A stretch of DNA of 39,917 bases from Deltaproteobacteria bacterium (GCA_023250635.1 JAHFAI010000015.1:1-39917), one strand, 5' to 3'; positions 1 to 9,308 are shown, counted from the stretch's first letter. The notes: generated by a model not told the origin, from the sequence alone. Translations and numbers: made by a program.

Positions 1-89
1 GATATCAAAAATAAATTTTGAATTTCTTATTGATTGCCGAAATTAAGTAGAGTTGTCTCATAATTCAAAAGCATTGCAACGGGTATTAT

Positions 90-1706
90 CTAGCCTTTCG
101 ACTGGCTAAGAGCAGAAGAATCGATCATTACCAGCAACTGGGCTAGGGTAATTCCCTCGCCTAATAGCTGCTGCAGACTACCGATAATTTGGCTAAGTAC
201 CCCCTCTTCTTTTTCCTTAGTAAGGCGGTTGACCAGCACTTCTGCTGCCTCGCTCTTGCTCAAAAAGCGCAGTACCCAGGCCGCTGAAACCCGCATTAGA
301 TTGTTTTCGTCCACAATCATCTTATGGAGATCTTCGAGAGCAGCTTGCTTATCAACGCTCAATAAACCCTTAATTGCATTGGCACGGGCGCGATTATTGC
401 TGTCTTTCAACAGGGGCTTGAGCAGTTCAGCGCGTTCACTGTTACTCGTCACCATTATTTCAAGAGCTTCAATCGCATTTGCCCGCACCCGCCCGTCAGG
501 ATCACTGAGCCCTTTAATTACTAGCTCTTTCAAATCACTGCGCTTCCACCCCGCGATAATAACCAAAATTGTGGCTCGAATTCGCTCGTCTTTATCGCCC
601 GTTTTTTCCACTAAGGCATCTTGCAAAACGCGAGAAATTTGCTCGACCGGAACCCCACGAAAGGCACCAACAGCGAGGAAACGTACCCATTCGTTGTCGT
701 CAGCAAGACCTTTAAGGTAAAAAGTGCAAGCTTCCTCCCTGCCAAAGCTCTTGCAGTATTTGATCACCTCAGCCCGAATCGCCCAATCTTTATGAGCAAA
801 GAGCTCCCGCGCCACATGCAAAGCATCGGGAGTAGCAAGCTGACAAAACAACTGCGGTGCTTCGAGCAGGCATTTATGATCCTCCTTTACCGCTTCGTAA
901 AAACGCTTGAGCTCAGCAAAGTCTGCTTGTGCTCCTTCTTGCTTACTCGCCGCTAAGCCAAGACGCCAAATGTTGTTGACCAAATTTGCGGTGGTTTTGT
1001 CTTCCACCTCATCGAGGGCAAAAATAGGCCGTTGCACCGTTTCATCGCGAACGATGAGACCATCAACCAAGTAAAGAATGCGCTTACCAAAATTACAATG
1101 ATGGAGGGAATGGGTTACCTGCACTACCGTATGCCCAAGAGCATTAAGCTTTTGTATGAGTCCCATTATCTCAATGCCGGTGCGGGAATCAAGGGCGCCA
1201 GTGGGCTCATCAGCAAAGAGAAAAAGCGGATCATTGACCAGCGCCCGAGCCACCGCTACCCGTTGTTTTTGCCCCCCCGAAAGCTGACGAGGGAGGTAGT
1301 TAATGCGATGCCCGAGACCAACTTGGTCTAAGCGTTCGAGAGCTTTTTTTCGCGCCGCACTCCGTCCGATGCCCACATAAAAAAGCGGTAGCATGACGTT
1401 TTCAACAACCGAAATCCCTTCGAGCAAACTGAAGTCTTGAAAGATAAAGCCAATATGCTTATTGCGAATTTTGGCGAGTTTATCGCCCCCGGCTTTACTG
1501 ACGTCTTCACCCATCAGCAAATAACGCCCCGAGCTCGGTGCCGCTAAACAACCTAAAATAGAAGAAAGGGTGGATTTTCCCGAGCCACTCGGACCCATAA
1601 TCGAGACAAATTCGCCCTTTTGAATATTGGTGGAGATGCCCTTCAGCACGCTGATGGTTTTGCCTGCTAAGGGAAACTGCTTGGTGATATTCTCTATGGC
1701 AATCAT
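90..1706 (-). CDS. MacB/LolD-type ABC ATPase with C-terminal HEAT repeats
   Basis: ATP-hydrolysing subunit of an ABC exporter of the MacB/LolD family, expected on the inner face of the inner membrane beside the FtsX-type permease encoded at 4510-5673. With the ATG at 1706 the protein has 538 residues. Visible motifs are Walker A GPSGSGKST (about residues 38-46), the Q-loop IFQDFSLLE, signature LSGGQ (about 142-146), Walker B LFLFADEP (about 161-168) and H-loop His near 199. LolD/MacB ATPase domains are about 220-230 residues. Here another roughly 290 residues follow, rich in helical repeats such as DPDGRVRANAIEAL, typical of HEAT repeats. The frame stays open to 1802 but the chosen ATG begins the family-typical MIAIENITKQF, 4 bases after the preceding stop. 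It is last in a minus-strand operon. The HEAT extension may bind a partner or regulate the pump; that is inference. Confidence 0.9.
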   Translation of the reverse strand: MIAIENITKQFPLAGKTISVLKGISTNIQKGEFVSIMGPSGSGKSTLSSILGCLAAPSSGRYLLMGEDVSKAGGDKLAKIRNKHIGFIFQDFSLLEGISVVENVMLPLFYVGIGRSAARKKALERLDQVGLGHRINYLPRQLSGGQKQRVAVARALVNDPLFLFADEPTGALDSRTGIEIMGLIQKLNALGHTVVQVTHSLHHCNFGKRILYLVDGLIVRDETVQRPIFALDEVEDKTTANLVNNIWRLGLAASKQEGAQADFAELKRFYEAVKEDHKCLLEAPQLFCQLATPDALHVARELFAHKDWAIRAEVIKYCKSFGREEACTFYLKGLADDNEWVRFLAVGAFRGVPVEQISRVLQDALVEKTGDKDERIRATILVIIAGWKRSDLKELVIKGLSDPDGRVRANAIEALEIMVTSNSERAELLKPLLKDSNNRARANAIKGLLSVDKQAALEDLHKMIVDENNLMRVSAAWVLRFLSKSEAAEVLVNRLTKEKEEGVLSQIIGSLQQLLGEGITLAQLLVMIDSSALSQSKG

Positions 1707-1710
1707 CGCT

Positions 1711-3291
1711 TTACTCGGGAAGAGTGATGGTTGACTTTTCGGGCAAGAGCCCCTGAATTTTGCGCAAGTTAGCCAAGGCTTGAAAGATAGCAATACGCCC
1801 ATCGAGATCGGTTTTTTCCTGAGAATTTACTTCTTTTTGAAAATCGATCACGTTTTTGATACTTGACTCACCCAAGCGATAGCGATCAAATTCTGCTTGG
1901 AGTTTTTCGATGGACAACTTCTTTGCTTTGATAACTGAATCGTAGCGTTTGTAAGCATTCGCGACGCTGCTGATGGAAGATTCCACCTCCTTGCGCAGCT
2001 GGTTCTTGGTATTGTCAAAGGCTATCTGCAGTTTGAGACGAGCAGTTAGACTATTTTTATAAGCAGTATTCGCGTCATAGTTGGAAAGATCCTGGCTATA
2101 GGTTAGGGTAATAGTTGATTGCGGGTTGCCAAGAGCAGTTATTTTTCCCAAGCTCGTCGCAATATCTTGATCAACTCGCGAGCGACTATGACTGGCGCTC
2201 AAGGCGAGGCTCGGCCAGGAGCCACTGTAAGATTCCGAGACTGAAAGGTGACCTTGCTCGAGATCCCATTTAGCCTTTAAAAACTCCGAGCGATTGGCCA
2301 TAGCAGCTTCATAAATCTTATCACTGGCCAAACTAGGCTGCTTGGGAATAGCAACCACCTCCTGAGGATCAGGATAGATTATTTCATCCGCGTTCACTAC
2401 CTCGCGAAGCTGCTGCAAGGCGAGTTGATAGGCATCTTGAGAAGAAACCAGCTGGGCCCGACCGTTTTCTAGCTGCAATTCCGCCTGGACCACCTCAAAT
2501 TTAGCTACCTCTCCCAAGCGATAGAGCTCCTTTGACTCGTCAAGTAAGGCTTCCATCGTTTTCAGGGTATATTCATCGATCAAGACCTGTGCCTGAGCAG
2601 TGTATACCTGATAGTACAGGGATTCACTGCTAAAAAGAACGCTCGACACCTGGGTCTTATAGCCTTGTTTTGCACTATCGTAAGCATAACGAGCGCGCTT
2701 GTTTTTATAACCGCCAACAAAATAAGCTGAGCTCCGCAAGAGGTTCAAAGAGACCTGAGCGTCAGCGCTCAGGCGGGCGCTGACTGTTGGCTCATCAATA
2801 CCATCTGTGTTAGATTTGCTCCAGGTAATCTTGGGGAAATTCGCCCCATAGCTTATCCCCCAATCGGTATCACCGCTCATACCTAAAGAACCATCCCGGG
2901 TGGTGCCACGGGTAACGATGCTTTGATTGTAGTTGTATTGAAGACCGGAGTCGGCAGAAAGCCCAAATTTGGGGCGCAAATTTTTGTAGACGATGCGATA
3001 CGAATCCTTGGCGGCGTTGAGATCAAACCCGGCTTGGCGAATATCAAGGTTGTGATCCATAAGCTGTTGATATAAAGCGGAGAGCGGTAGCACTTTTTTG
3101 CTTTTTTCTCCCGCCGTAAAGACATCGATAGGCTTAAGCAAAGTTCGATAGAGCGAGGTTTTTTTTTCGCCACCCGCTTTACTCGCTGGGCTGCTACCCT
3201 TGACCGCTTCAGTCGCCGCCCCCAAACTGCAGCTGATCCCCCAAGCGGCCAACAGCGCGCCTCTCCCACTCCAGGTAACATCAGGCTTCAA
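1711..3291 (-). CDS. TolC-family outer-membrane channel protein
   Basis: Outer membrane efflux protein (TolC/OEP family), the exit duct of the tripartite exporter encoded by this operon. The 526-residue product has the family layout: a signal peptide, then long heptad-rich helices in two related halves, with typical stretches such as ELYRLGEVAKFEVVQAELQL and FDRYRLGESSIKNVIDFQKE. Start choice: the frame is open to a TTG at 3369 inside the upstream adaptor gene. A TTG at 3291 preceded by GGGAGG with 7-base spacing gives an N-terminus with basic residues and a hydrophobic ALLAAWGISCSLGAA core, so it is preferred. The adaptor gene stops 43 bases upstream and the ATPase starts 4 bases downstream, so the order is adaptor, channel, ATPase. 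Substrate is not predictable. A lipoprotein Cys is possible in the leader but there is no clean lipobox. Confidence 0.88.
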   Translation of the reverse strand: MKPDVTWSGRGALLAAWGISCSLGAATEAVKGSSPASKAGGEKKTSLYRTLLKPIDVFTAGEKSKKVLPLSALYQQLMDHNLDIRQAGFDLNAAKDSYRIVYKNLRPKFGLSADSGLQYNYNQSIVTRGTTRDGSLGMSGDTDWGISYGANFPKITWSKSNTDGIDEPTVSARLSADAQVSLNLLRSSAYFVGGYKNKRARYAYDSAKQGYKTQVSSVLFSSESLYYQVYTAQAQVLIDEYTLKTMEALLDESKELYRLGEVAKFEVVQAELQLENGRAQLVSSQDAYQLALQQLREVVNADEIIYPDPQEVVAIPKQPSLASDKIYEAAMANRSEFLKAKWDLEQGHLSVSESYSGSWPSLALSASHSRSRVDQDIATSLGKITALGNPQSTITLTYSQDLSNYDANTAYKNSLTARLKLQIAFDNTKNQLRKEVESSISSVANAYKRYDSVIKAKKLSIEKLQAEFDRYRLGESSIKNVIDFQKEVNSQEKTDLDGRIAIFQALANLRKIQGLLPEKSTITLPE

Positions 3292-3334
3292 ACGCGTATC
3301 CTCCCGGGAATTGCTTAGGTTGACAAAATTGCAG

Positions 3335-4489
3335 CTACTGGGCCTGTTCCTCACGTTCCTTAAAGACAAGCGCCCCCTCGCTTAAACCAGAGATAATCTC
3401 CGCTTCTAAAGCACTGGTAATTCCCACTTCTATCTTGGTTTGCAGGAGAGCGCTGTCGGCTTTATCATTAGCAGCACTAAGTACCATTGAGTCCCCACCA
3501 AGAGAACTGATTGCGGTAAGCGGAATCGTCAAAATTTGTTCTTTATGAGCAAAAACAATTTCTCCCTTACCTGCGAGCTGCTCTTTCAATTCACCAGCCG
3601 GGTCGAGACGAATAACCACTTCATATTTACTCACCATTGAAAAGTCGTTGCCAATTGGCTGCAGTCCTACCTGTGAAACTTTTCCGCTAAATGTTTTTTC
3701 GGGGAAATTATCTAATTTGATCATCGCTGGAGTTCCGACCCCTAGGCGATGAACATAGGTATCTTCGACTTGAAGACGAAAAACAAATTTATCAAGACGA
3801 GAAACCGTCGCCAATTTAGTTTGACTATTGATCTGCTGGCCAACCTGATCGGCTGTAATCAAGCCAGAGATTACCCCATCGATAGGGGCGGTAAAGTCCA
3901 GCTGATTTAAATCTAAGGAAACCGCCGCAATTTGGTTTTTTTGGTTAGCCAGTTCTATTTCTTTGGTTTTTAAGCTATTTTTAGCAATTAAATAAGTGCT
4001 TTTAGCCTGTTCAAAAACTTTTTTAGCAATAATGTTTTTTTCAAGTTCGATCGTTTTATTGTGATAATCAGATTCTTTAAGAGAAAAATCTATTTGCAGA
4101 TTTTTGAAATCAAGACTAGCTAATTCATAGGCAGTATCAAGTTCTGCTTTTTTCTTCTCCGCTGCCCCTTTATCAACTTCGATCAACACATCTCCTTTTT
4201 TAACCTCTTGACCGTCTTTGACTGCTACTTTTTTGATAATCAAATAACTCGAAGCCACTACTTCTTGACGAACTTCGGCTTCGACAATACCTTTCCATGA
4301 ATTTTTAATTTCTAAATCACTCCGTTTAACCGGAAATGATTGAAGCCTCTTGCGATCGAGCTTAACAAGCCCCCCTGGAGGAGGAGAGGCCTGAGGCTCC
4401 CCCTCGCCATAAAGTGAGCTAGCAAGTAGTCCGTACATAAAGAGCACGACCGGGCACCAACGATCAAAGAATATACTGTTGTTTTTCAT
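3335..4489 (-). CDS. Periplasmic adaptor (membrane fusion protein, MacA/HlyD type)
   Basis: Adaptor subunit linking the inner-membrane ABC permease to the TolC-like channel across the periplasm. The ATG at 4489 gives 384 residues. An upstream AAAGGA lies at good spacing, and a signal peptide or anchor is visible (basic/polar start, then PVVLFMYGLLASSLYG). The biotinyl-lipoyl half-motif EAEVRQEVVASSYLIIKKVAVKDGQEVKKGDVLIEV (written here as the segment EAEVRQEVVAS to KGDVLIEV), a coiled-coil hairpin (roughly 120-190), the returning lipoyl half PIDGVISGLITADQVGQQI, a beta-barrel domain and a membrane-proximal domain follow in the usual order. It lies 20 bases after the permease gene. The frame extends upstream to 4714, but that stretch overlaps the permease coding region and lacks family similarity, so it is excluded. 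Confidence 0.88.
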   Translation of the reverse strand: MKNNSIFFDRWCPVVLFMYGLLASSLYGEGEPQASPPPGGLVKLDRKRLQSFPVKRSDLEIKNSWKGIVEAEVRQEVVASSYLIIKKVAVKDGQEVKKGDVLIEVDKGAAEKKKAELDTAYELASLDFKNLQIDFSLKESDYHNKTIELEKNIIAKKVFEQAKSTYLIAKNSLKTKEIELANQKNQIAAVSLDLNQLDFTAPIDGVISGLITADQVGQQINSQTKLATVSRLDKFVFRLQVEDTYVHRLGVGTPAMIKLDNFPEKTFSGKVSQVGLQPIGNDFSMVSKYEVVIRLDPAGELKEQLAGKGEIVFAHKEQILTIPLTAISSLGGDSMVLSAANDKADSALLQTKIEVGITSALEAEIISGLSEGALVFKEREEQAQ

Positions 4490-4509
4490 GGCAACCAGTC
4501 CTTTCAAAA

Positions 4510-5673
4510 TTAGCCGCGCAGTGCTTCGTAAGGATCGAGTCGAGAAGCTTTCAGGGCCGGAAGCAAACCAAAGATTAAACCGATACAGATCGAAAAGGCA
4601 AAGGACACACCCACCACAAACCATGAAACCGCCGCTTCTACCTTCATGATATTTGCGAGTATCTGCCCAGCAGCAATCCCCACTGCCGCACCAATCACCG
4701 TACCGCTTAGACAAATAAGCACCGCTTCCAGAAGAAATTGGGTCATAACCATCCAGCTACTGGCACCTAAGGCCTTACGTAGGCCTATTTCCTTTTTGCG
4801 CTGGGCAATCGAGAGAAGCATCACATTCATAATACCAATGCCACCGGTAATTAAACTGATTATTGCCAGTGAGAGTCCGGCCAAGGTGATGTTCCCCATT
4901 ATTTCCTGAGAAGCTTTCACCTGAGTGGCGGCATCGTAGACGAAGATATTGTCTTTAAATTTTGGCTGAAGAATAAGCTCAATGCTTTTGCGAATTGAAC
5001 TGGTAATATCATCATTAATTGTTTTTACCAGGAAATTTTGCGAACCCCCACCACTCGCACTCGCTATTTTGACATAGGTCGATCGCGGCATAAGTACCGC
5101 TTTGTCCTCATCTGCTCCTTTAGCTTGCAACACCCCTATCACTAGGGTTACATATAATTTCTCATCCTGCTCAACAATAAGCTGTTTACCAAGAGGATTT
5201 TGTTTCTCAAAGAGCTTGTTGCTCGCTTCACTACCAAGGACCGTGTACAGGCGTAAATTGCTAAAGTCATCCTGATTGAAATAGCGACCATGGGCTAGAC
5301 GTAAACGGGAAACGTCAAAATAATTGGGATCAACACCGTACAAGCCCCCGGAATATTCATTAGCTTCATTACGAAAACGCCCGTTACCTTGTTCCTTAAA
5401 GGAGATCGCTTTGATACCGCTAATATATTTTTTTAGCACTTCTTCTTCTTGGGTGCCCAAATGGACATCCTGACCATAACTATTGATCCAAATTAAATCG
5501 GTACCCATCGCCTGCATTTGGGCTTTTATTTGGCGTTTTGATCCCTCAGTGGTACACAAAGTGGCAATAAAAGCGGCACTTCCAAACAGCAAGCCAACCA
5601 TGGTCAGGGCTGAAGATAATTTACGCACCAATAGATTGCTATACGCCAAGCGTAGCAGACCAAAAACAAACAT
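4510..5673 (-). CDS. FtsX/MacB-type ABC transporter permease
   Basis: Membrane subunit of a MacB-like type VII ABC transporter, which couples cytoplasmic ATP hydrolysis to movements of a periplasmic domain. The 387-residue protein has one N-terminal membrane helix (LLVRKLSSALTMVGLLFGSAAF region), a periplasmic MacB_PCD-like domain (about 40-255) containing the typical GVDPNYFDVSRLRLAHGRYF-type segment, and three C-terminal helices. These include IMNVMLLSIAQRKKEIGLRKALGA, the hallmark of FtsX domains (listed as IMNVMLLS to LRKALGA). In E. coli MacB the ATPase and permease are one polypeptide; here they are separate genes at opposite ends of the operon. The start at 5673 follows an AGAGAT-like SD. 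It is the first gene of the operon and lies back to back with the adaptor gene at 5774. Confidence 0.9.
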   Translation of the reverse strand: MFVFGLLRLAYSNLLVRKLSSALTMVGLLFGSAAFIATLCTTEGSKRQIKAQMQAMGTDLIWINSYGQDVHLGTQEEEVLKKYISGIKAISFKEQGNGRFRNEANEYSGGLYGVDPNYFDVSRLRLAHGRYFNQDDFSNLRLYTVLGSEASNKLFEKQNPLGKQLIVEQDEKLYVTLVIGVLQAKGADEDKAVLMPRSTYVKIASASGGGSQNFLVKTINDDITSSIRKSIELILQPKFKDNIFVYDAATQVKASQEIMGNITLAGLSLAIISLITGGIGIMNVMLLSIAQRKKEIGLRKALGASSWMVMTQFLLEAVLICLSGTVIGAAVGIAAGQILANIMKVEAAVSWFVVGVSFAFSICIGLIFGLLPALKASRLDPYEALRG

Positions 5674-5773
5674 AGCGATCTCTTTTTATTTGGAGCTGTG
5701 TTGGTTACAATTATAATATATTAATTGATAAATTTTATATTTTTTTTTTAAAAAAGATGCACAAGAGGCTAAT
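5674..5773. promoter_or_regulatory. AT-rich divergent promoter region
   Basis: This 100-base gap separates the minus-strand exporter operon from the plus-strand adaptor gene and must serve both. It is strikingly AT-rich compared with its surroundings. For the plus strand, TTGGAG (5690-5695) and TATAAT (5712-5717) are 16 bases apart, a plausible sigma-70 pair ending about 57 bases before the TTG start. TATATT-like boxes can also be read on the minus strand. No operator repeat stands out. Assignment is by eye only. Confidence 0.4.
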
Positions 5774-6868
5774 TTGAAAAATTTATTTTTACTAATTGCT
5801 TTTTTTACCACTGCTGAGAGTTGGTCAAGTACCAATGCTCTTGTTTTTTCCTATGGCCTCGCACCGCGCCTGCTCGAGAACTCGATAATTTTGGCCTGCA
5901 GACTCAATCCCCACGAAACTCAAGAAGTCAAAGTCCGCTCGGGATTTGACACCCTCGATCAACTACCGATTAAGCTCGGTCAAAGAGTCGAAAAAGGCGC
6001 ACTGCTAGCCCACGCCGCAACCACTAAAATCGATACTTCTCTACAGGAATTAGAAAAAAAGCTGCATACCTCCAAGGATAATGTCGCCAAAGCGCAACAA
6101 GAACTCGGACTGAAGGAACAGGATCTCGGGCGTGCCAAACATAGCTTTGAGCAAGGTACCACCTCGGGAAATAACTTAACCAGCGAGAATTTGTCCTTAG
6201 AAAGCGCAAAAATCAACCTCGAAAAATCCAACATTGAAGCTCGCCTACAAGAGAGACAATTGGCTATTGAGAAGCAAAAACTCAATCAGGCCAGCTATTT
6301 TGCCAATTTTTCTGGCATGGTTACCGCATTGAACCTTCCCAATCAAGCAGTGCTCAACAAATTTGTTGCCGAAGAAAACAAGGTCCTCATTCAGCTAGCC
6401 ACTATGGGCAGCTACGATCTCGGCTGTTCTGCCCTTGATTTTCAGGCTTTTGCCCTCAAAACTGCTAGCCAGGGCAAAGTAAAGATATGGGGAGAAGATA
6501 AAGACCGAACCTGCATTATTCAGTCGATTGGCATAGCGCGCAGCAAAGACAAGGGCAATACCTATGGCCCTAAGAAAGCTGAAAATACCAGCTTCACCGT
6601 TATCTGCCATTTTGATGATCCCGAGCGGGTCTTTCCTCGTAATCTGATGACAACCGTCTCCTTTGTTCAGGAGAGCAGCCAGGTTGCCCAAACCCTCCCC
6701 TGGGAAGCAATTCGGGTTGATGACGAGGGCAAGGCCTGGGTTAAAAAGGGGAGCGCGGATGCTCCCCTGGGGAGTGATCAGCTGGTCAGCTTAGGAAAAC
6801 GTGATCACCAAGCCGTGGAAATTACCGCTGGGCTGAGTGAGGATGATCTCGTCATGGTGGTGCCTTGA
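5774..6868 (+). CDS. HlyD-like periplasmic adaptor protein
   Basis: Likely a second membrane-fusion (adaptor) protein for export. The 364-residue product starts at a TTG (5774) preceded by AGAGG with 5-base spacing. It has a signal peptide (KNLFLLIAFFTTAESWSS), a lipoyl-type first half (VRSGFDTLDQLPIKLGQRVEKGALLAH), a heptad-rich coiled coil at about 90-175 (ELEKKLHTSKDNVAKAQQEL...), then a beta-barrel region and a C-terminal segment WVKKGS...VEITAGLSEDDLVMVV typical of adaptor ends. It diverges from the MacAB-TolC-like operon, so it may be an alternative adaptor for that pump or serve a pump encoded elsewhere. The residues that normally complete the second lipoyl half are weak (FSGMVTALNLPNQAVLNKFV). 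It meets the oxidoreductase gene tail to tail with 8 bases between stops. Confidence 0.75.
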   Translation: MKNLFLLIAFFTTAESWSSTNALVFSYGLAPRLLENSIILACRLNPHETQEVKVRSGFDTLDQLPIKLGQRVEKGALLAHAATTKIDTSLQELEKKLHTSKDNVAKAQQELGLKEQDLGRAKHSFEQGTTSGNNLTSENLSLESAKINLEKSNIEARLQERQLAIEKQKLNQASYFANFSGMVTALNLPNQAVLNKFVAEENKVLIQLATMGSYDLGCSALDFQAFALKTASQGKVKIWGEDKDRTCIIQSIGIARSKDKGNTYGPKKAENTSFTVICHFDDPERVFPRNLMTTVSFVQESSQVAQTLPWEAIRVDDEGKAWVKKGSADAPLGSDQLVSLGKRDHQAVEITAGLSEDDLVMVVP

Positions 6869-6876
6869 GTAAGGCC

Positions 6877-8037
6877 CTAGCTTGAACGCAAGCGTTCGGG
6901 CCATAAAATCCGCGGTAATGAATGGGCCTCACCCCACGCAATCAACTGTGCTAAGCAGCGTCCGCCGTTAAAGCCTAGGGTCAAGCCCTGCCCCATATAG
7001 CCACTGGCAACGAGAATTCGTCCTTCAGCAAACATCGGCCCGATCACTGGCAATTCGTCCCAGGGACGAATGTCCACTCCCACCCCCCCAAGCTCGCGCA
7101 CCAGCTGCTCGGGCTTGAAAGCAAACTGCTCAGCAATCCAATGCTCAAGATGAACGGCGATGTTTTCCTGCCAGCAGCTTGTTAGTTGGCCAATTCCTGC
7201 AAGGGGACGTAGGTAATTCCCCCCTCCAGCCAGCAAGGCCCGGGGCAAGACACCGCCCCACCGATTTCCGTGAGTCGCCGAAAACACCGACCCCACTCCC
7301 ACATCAAGCTCAGCCATGGTGGCGGGGAAGTCACCGGTCACCGAAAGCTTGAGCCATTGACTTGCCACCGGCACCAGCACTTCGCGAAAAACCGGGAGCA
7401 GCTTACTTATACCTCCGTGGCAAGCAAGCACCACTATCTCTGCGTGAATCTCATGGTTTTCGTCGCCAAGCTGCAAGGCAATCCCGCTACGTTTTAGGCG
7501 AAGGGAGCTTACCTCGTGGCGAATTGTTGGTGCAGCAATGCTCCTTCTCAAAGTGGCAAGGAGTTTGTCTGGCGCAAGCCATCCCCCCCGTCCCCCGTCC
7601 CTCTGTACACCCATTGAGCTAAGGTGCGGGTGGGGTATGGCGAGGCTCAGCTGAGGAGTAAACCCGCAAGCGCTAAGCTGGGAAACCGCCTGGCGAGCCT
7701 CATTTAATTCGTCAGTTTCACTAATTAAGCGCAGGCGATTGTAGACAAGGTGAGGCACTCCCGTTTTTTCTGCAAAAGAAAGTAACAAATCAAAGGATTC
7801 GTCGGCAAAACGCCAGAGAGCGGCGGCTATTTCCTTACCATGGCGATGTGAGCTGCGGGTAAAATTATCAAGGCTACCACCAAAAAATAAACCTGGACAG
7901 GCGAGGGTTTCATTAGCGCCAATGGTAAGCGGATCCAATAAGGCAATTTTTTTTACCCCCAAACGTTCGAGGTGCCATGCCGTTGCCAGGCCGGTAATGC
8001 CTGCTCCGATAATGGCTACATCAAAACGTTTGCCCAT
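6877..8037 (-). CDS. FAD-dependent oxidoreductase, DAO family
   Basis: Flavoprotein of the D-amino-acid oxidase / glycine oxidase / D-amino-acid dehydrogenase superfamily, oxidising an amine or amino acid at an FAD. The 386-residue protein begins with the Rossmann dinucleotide fingerprint VAIIGAGITGLATAWHLE followed by an acidic residue at the end of beta-2 (ALLDPL). It ends with the C-terminal FAD-contact motif IRPWDELPVIGPM...VASGYMGQGLTLGFNGGR (segments), which is typical of the DAO fold. There is no signal peptide, so it is probably cytoplasmic or membrane-associated. Its ATG lies 5 bases after the DUF418 gene stop, so the two form an operon. Substrate cannot be assigned. No covalent-FAD Cys/His could be identified. 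Confidence 0.8.
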   Translation of the reverse strand: MGKRFDVAIIGAGITGLATAWHLERLGVKKIALLDPLTIGANETLACPGLFFGGSLDNFTRSSHRHGKEIAAALWRFADESFDLLLSFAEKTGVPHLVYNRLRLISETDELNEARQAVSQLSACGFTPQLSLAIPHPHLSSMGVQRDGGRGGWLAPDKLLATLRRSIAAPTIRHEVSSLRLKRSGIALQLGDENHEIHAEIVVLACHGGISKLLPVFREVLVPVASQWLKLSVTGDFPATMAELDVGVGSVFSATHGNRWGGVLPRALLAGGGNYLRPLAGIGQLTSCWQENIAVHLEHWIAEQFAFKPEQLVRELGGVGVDIRPWDELPVIGPMFAEGRILVASGYMGQGLTLGFNGGRCLAQLIAWGEAHSLPRILWPERLRSS

Positions 8038-8042
8038 CAGCG

Positions 8043-9308
8043 TTAGTTCCTCTGTGCTGCTCCTCCACCCATAACGGATAGCTCAGGAGCCTGCGTCCTC
8101 ATCCGTAACGCCGGTAGCTTACCATAGGTCACTCCACGCCAGAGCCACTCAAAGGGACCAAAGCGAAATTTTTTCACCCACTGCTGAGCAAACAGCGTGA
8201 TAAACACGGAAAAGATAACTGAGGCAACAATGACCGTCCCCGGTCCCACCTGCCCATAATAGCCAAGACCATAGCCGTACAACAGCAGCGAGGCACAGGT
8301 AGTGTGGGCAAGATAGACGGTCATGGAAATCTTACCAACCGGTATAAATAGTTGCGCAAAGCGCTGAAAACTTGGGTAGCGGTAGGCTTTGATAAAAGAA
8401 AGCACATAAAAACAGGCAATCCATGATTTTAGGGGAAAATAAACAAACTGCCAGAGTTTGGGGTAAACCAGCTGCAGCCCCCCAGCAATAAGCAAGACGG
8501 CAAGAGCAAGGCGCCAGAATTGCTCTAGAGCTCGTTGCTGCTTTGTGCTCTCTCGATACCACGAGTTTTTACCAACGAGCAATCCCAGTAACATTAAAGC
8601 AAAAATCTGGCAAAAATACCCGCCAAGGGTGAAAAAATCATCGAGATCTCCCTTAAAAAACATCAAGGCGTAATCAAAATAATTGGCTATACGCTCTGCG
8701 GTGATCCGCACGAACGAAGAACTTTGATAGATTGCATGAATCGCCGCATCGGGTTCCGAGGACAGACGAAAGAATTTTACATTGCTATCAAGGAATTCAG
8801 GAGAAATCAGATGCAGAACAAAATGCGAAACCGGCATAAGAAAAGAAAGACCGATAATCCATCGAACCAGCGTAGCGGCTGATTTTCTGTAAAAAGCAAG
8901 TACGGCAAGCCCCAAACCGGCGTAGATTAGCAAGATATCACCCCACCACACCAAGCTGAGATGCAGCAAACCTATAAAAAAAAGCGCCCCCAGACGTCGT
9001 CGCATCAGTGCGAACACCTCATGCCCCTTAGCTGCTGCCTGTTGCATAAAAATAGCCATCCCCAAGCCAAAGAGCATGGCAAAAATAGGGTACACCTTGC
9101 CATTTAAAAACATCATATTAGCTTTGGCCATTACCGCGTCAAAGGTGGTGGAAATAAACGAATAACGGGTGGCCTCTTTACCGGGTATGGTATTGATACT
9201 CGGGAAATTAACCATAATAATACCCATCATGGCCATCCCGCGCAGGGCATCAATCCAAGGGATGCGGGAATCCCCCTCACCTGAAATCTTTGAGGAAATA
9301 CCACTCAT
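8043..9308 (-). CDS. DUF418 (YeiB-like) integral membrane protein
   Basis: Polytopic inner-membrane protein of the YeiB/DUF418 group, related to acyltransferase-3-like and heparan-alpha-glucosaminide acetyltransferase-like membrane proteins; its reaction is not known. The 421-residue sequence opens with RIPWIDALRGMAMMGIIMVNF, matching the N-terminal DUF1624/DUF418 'D-LRG-A--GI---N' pattern. It has about ten hydrophobic segments and the C-terminal signature FGPFEWLWRGVTYGKLP. The ATG at 9308 has GGGAG 9 bases upstream; an in-frame GTG at 9314 would be only 3 bases from the SD, so ATG is chosen. It is the first gene of a two-gene operon with the FAD oxidoreductase, which might act on the same metabolite (inference). 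Confidence 0.85.
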   Translation of the reverse strand: MSGISSKISGEGDSRIPWIDALRGMAMMGIIMVNFPSINTIPGKEATRYSFISTTFDAVMAKANMMFLNGKVYPIFAMLFGLGMAIFMQQAAAKGHEVFALMRRRLGALFFIGLLHLSLVWWGDILLIYAGLGLAVLAFYRKSAATLVRWIIGLSFLMPVSHFVLHLISPEFLDSNVKFFRLSSEPDAAIHAIYQSSSFVRITAERIANYFDYALMFFKGDLDDFFTLGGYFCQIFALMLLGLLVGKNSWYRESTKQQRALEQFWRLALAVLLIAGGLQLVYPKLWQFVYFPLKSWIACFYVLSFIKAYRYPSFQRFAQLFIPVGKISMTVYLAHTTCASLLLYGYGLGYYGQVGPGTVIVASVIFSVFITLFAQQWVKKFRFGPFEWLWRGVTYGKLPALRMRTQAPELSVMGGGAAQRN

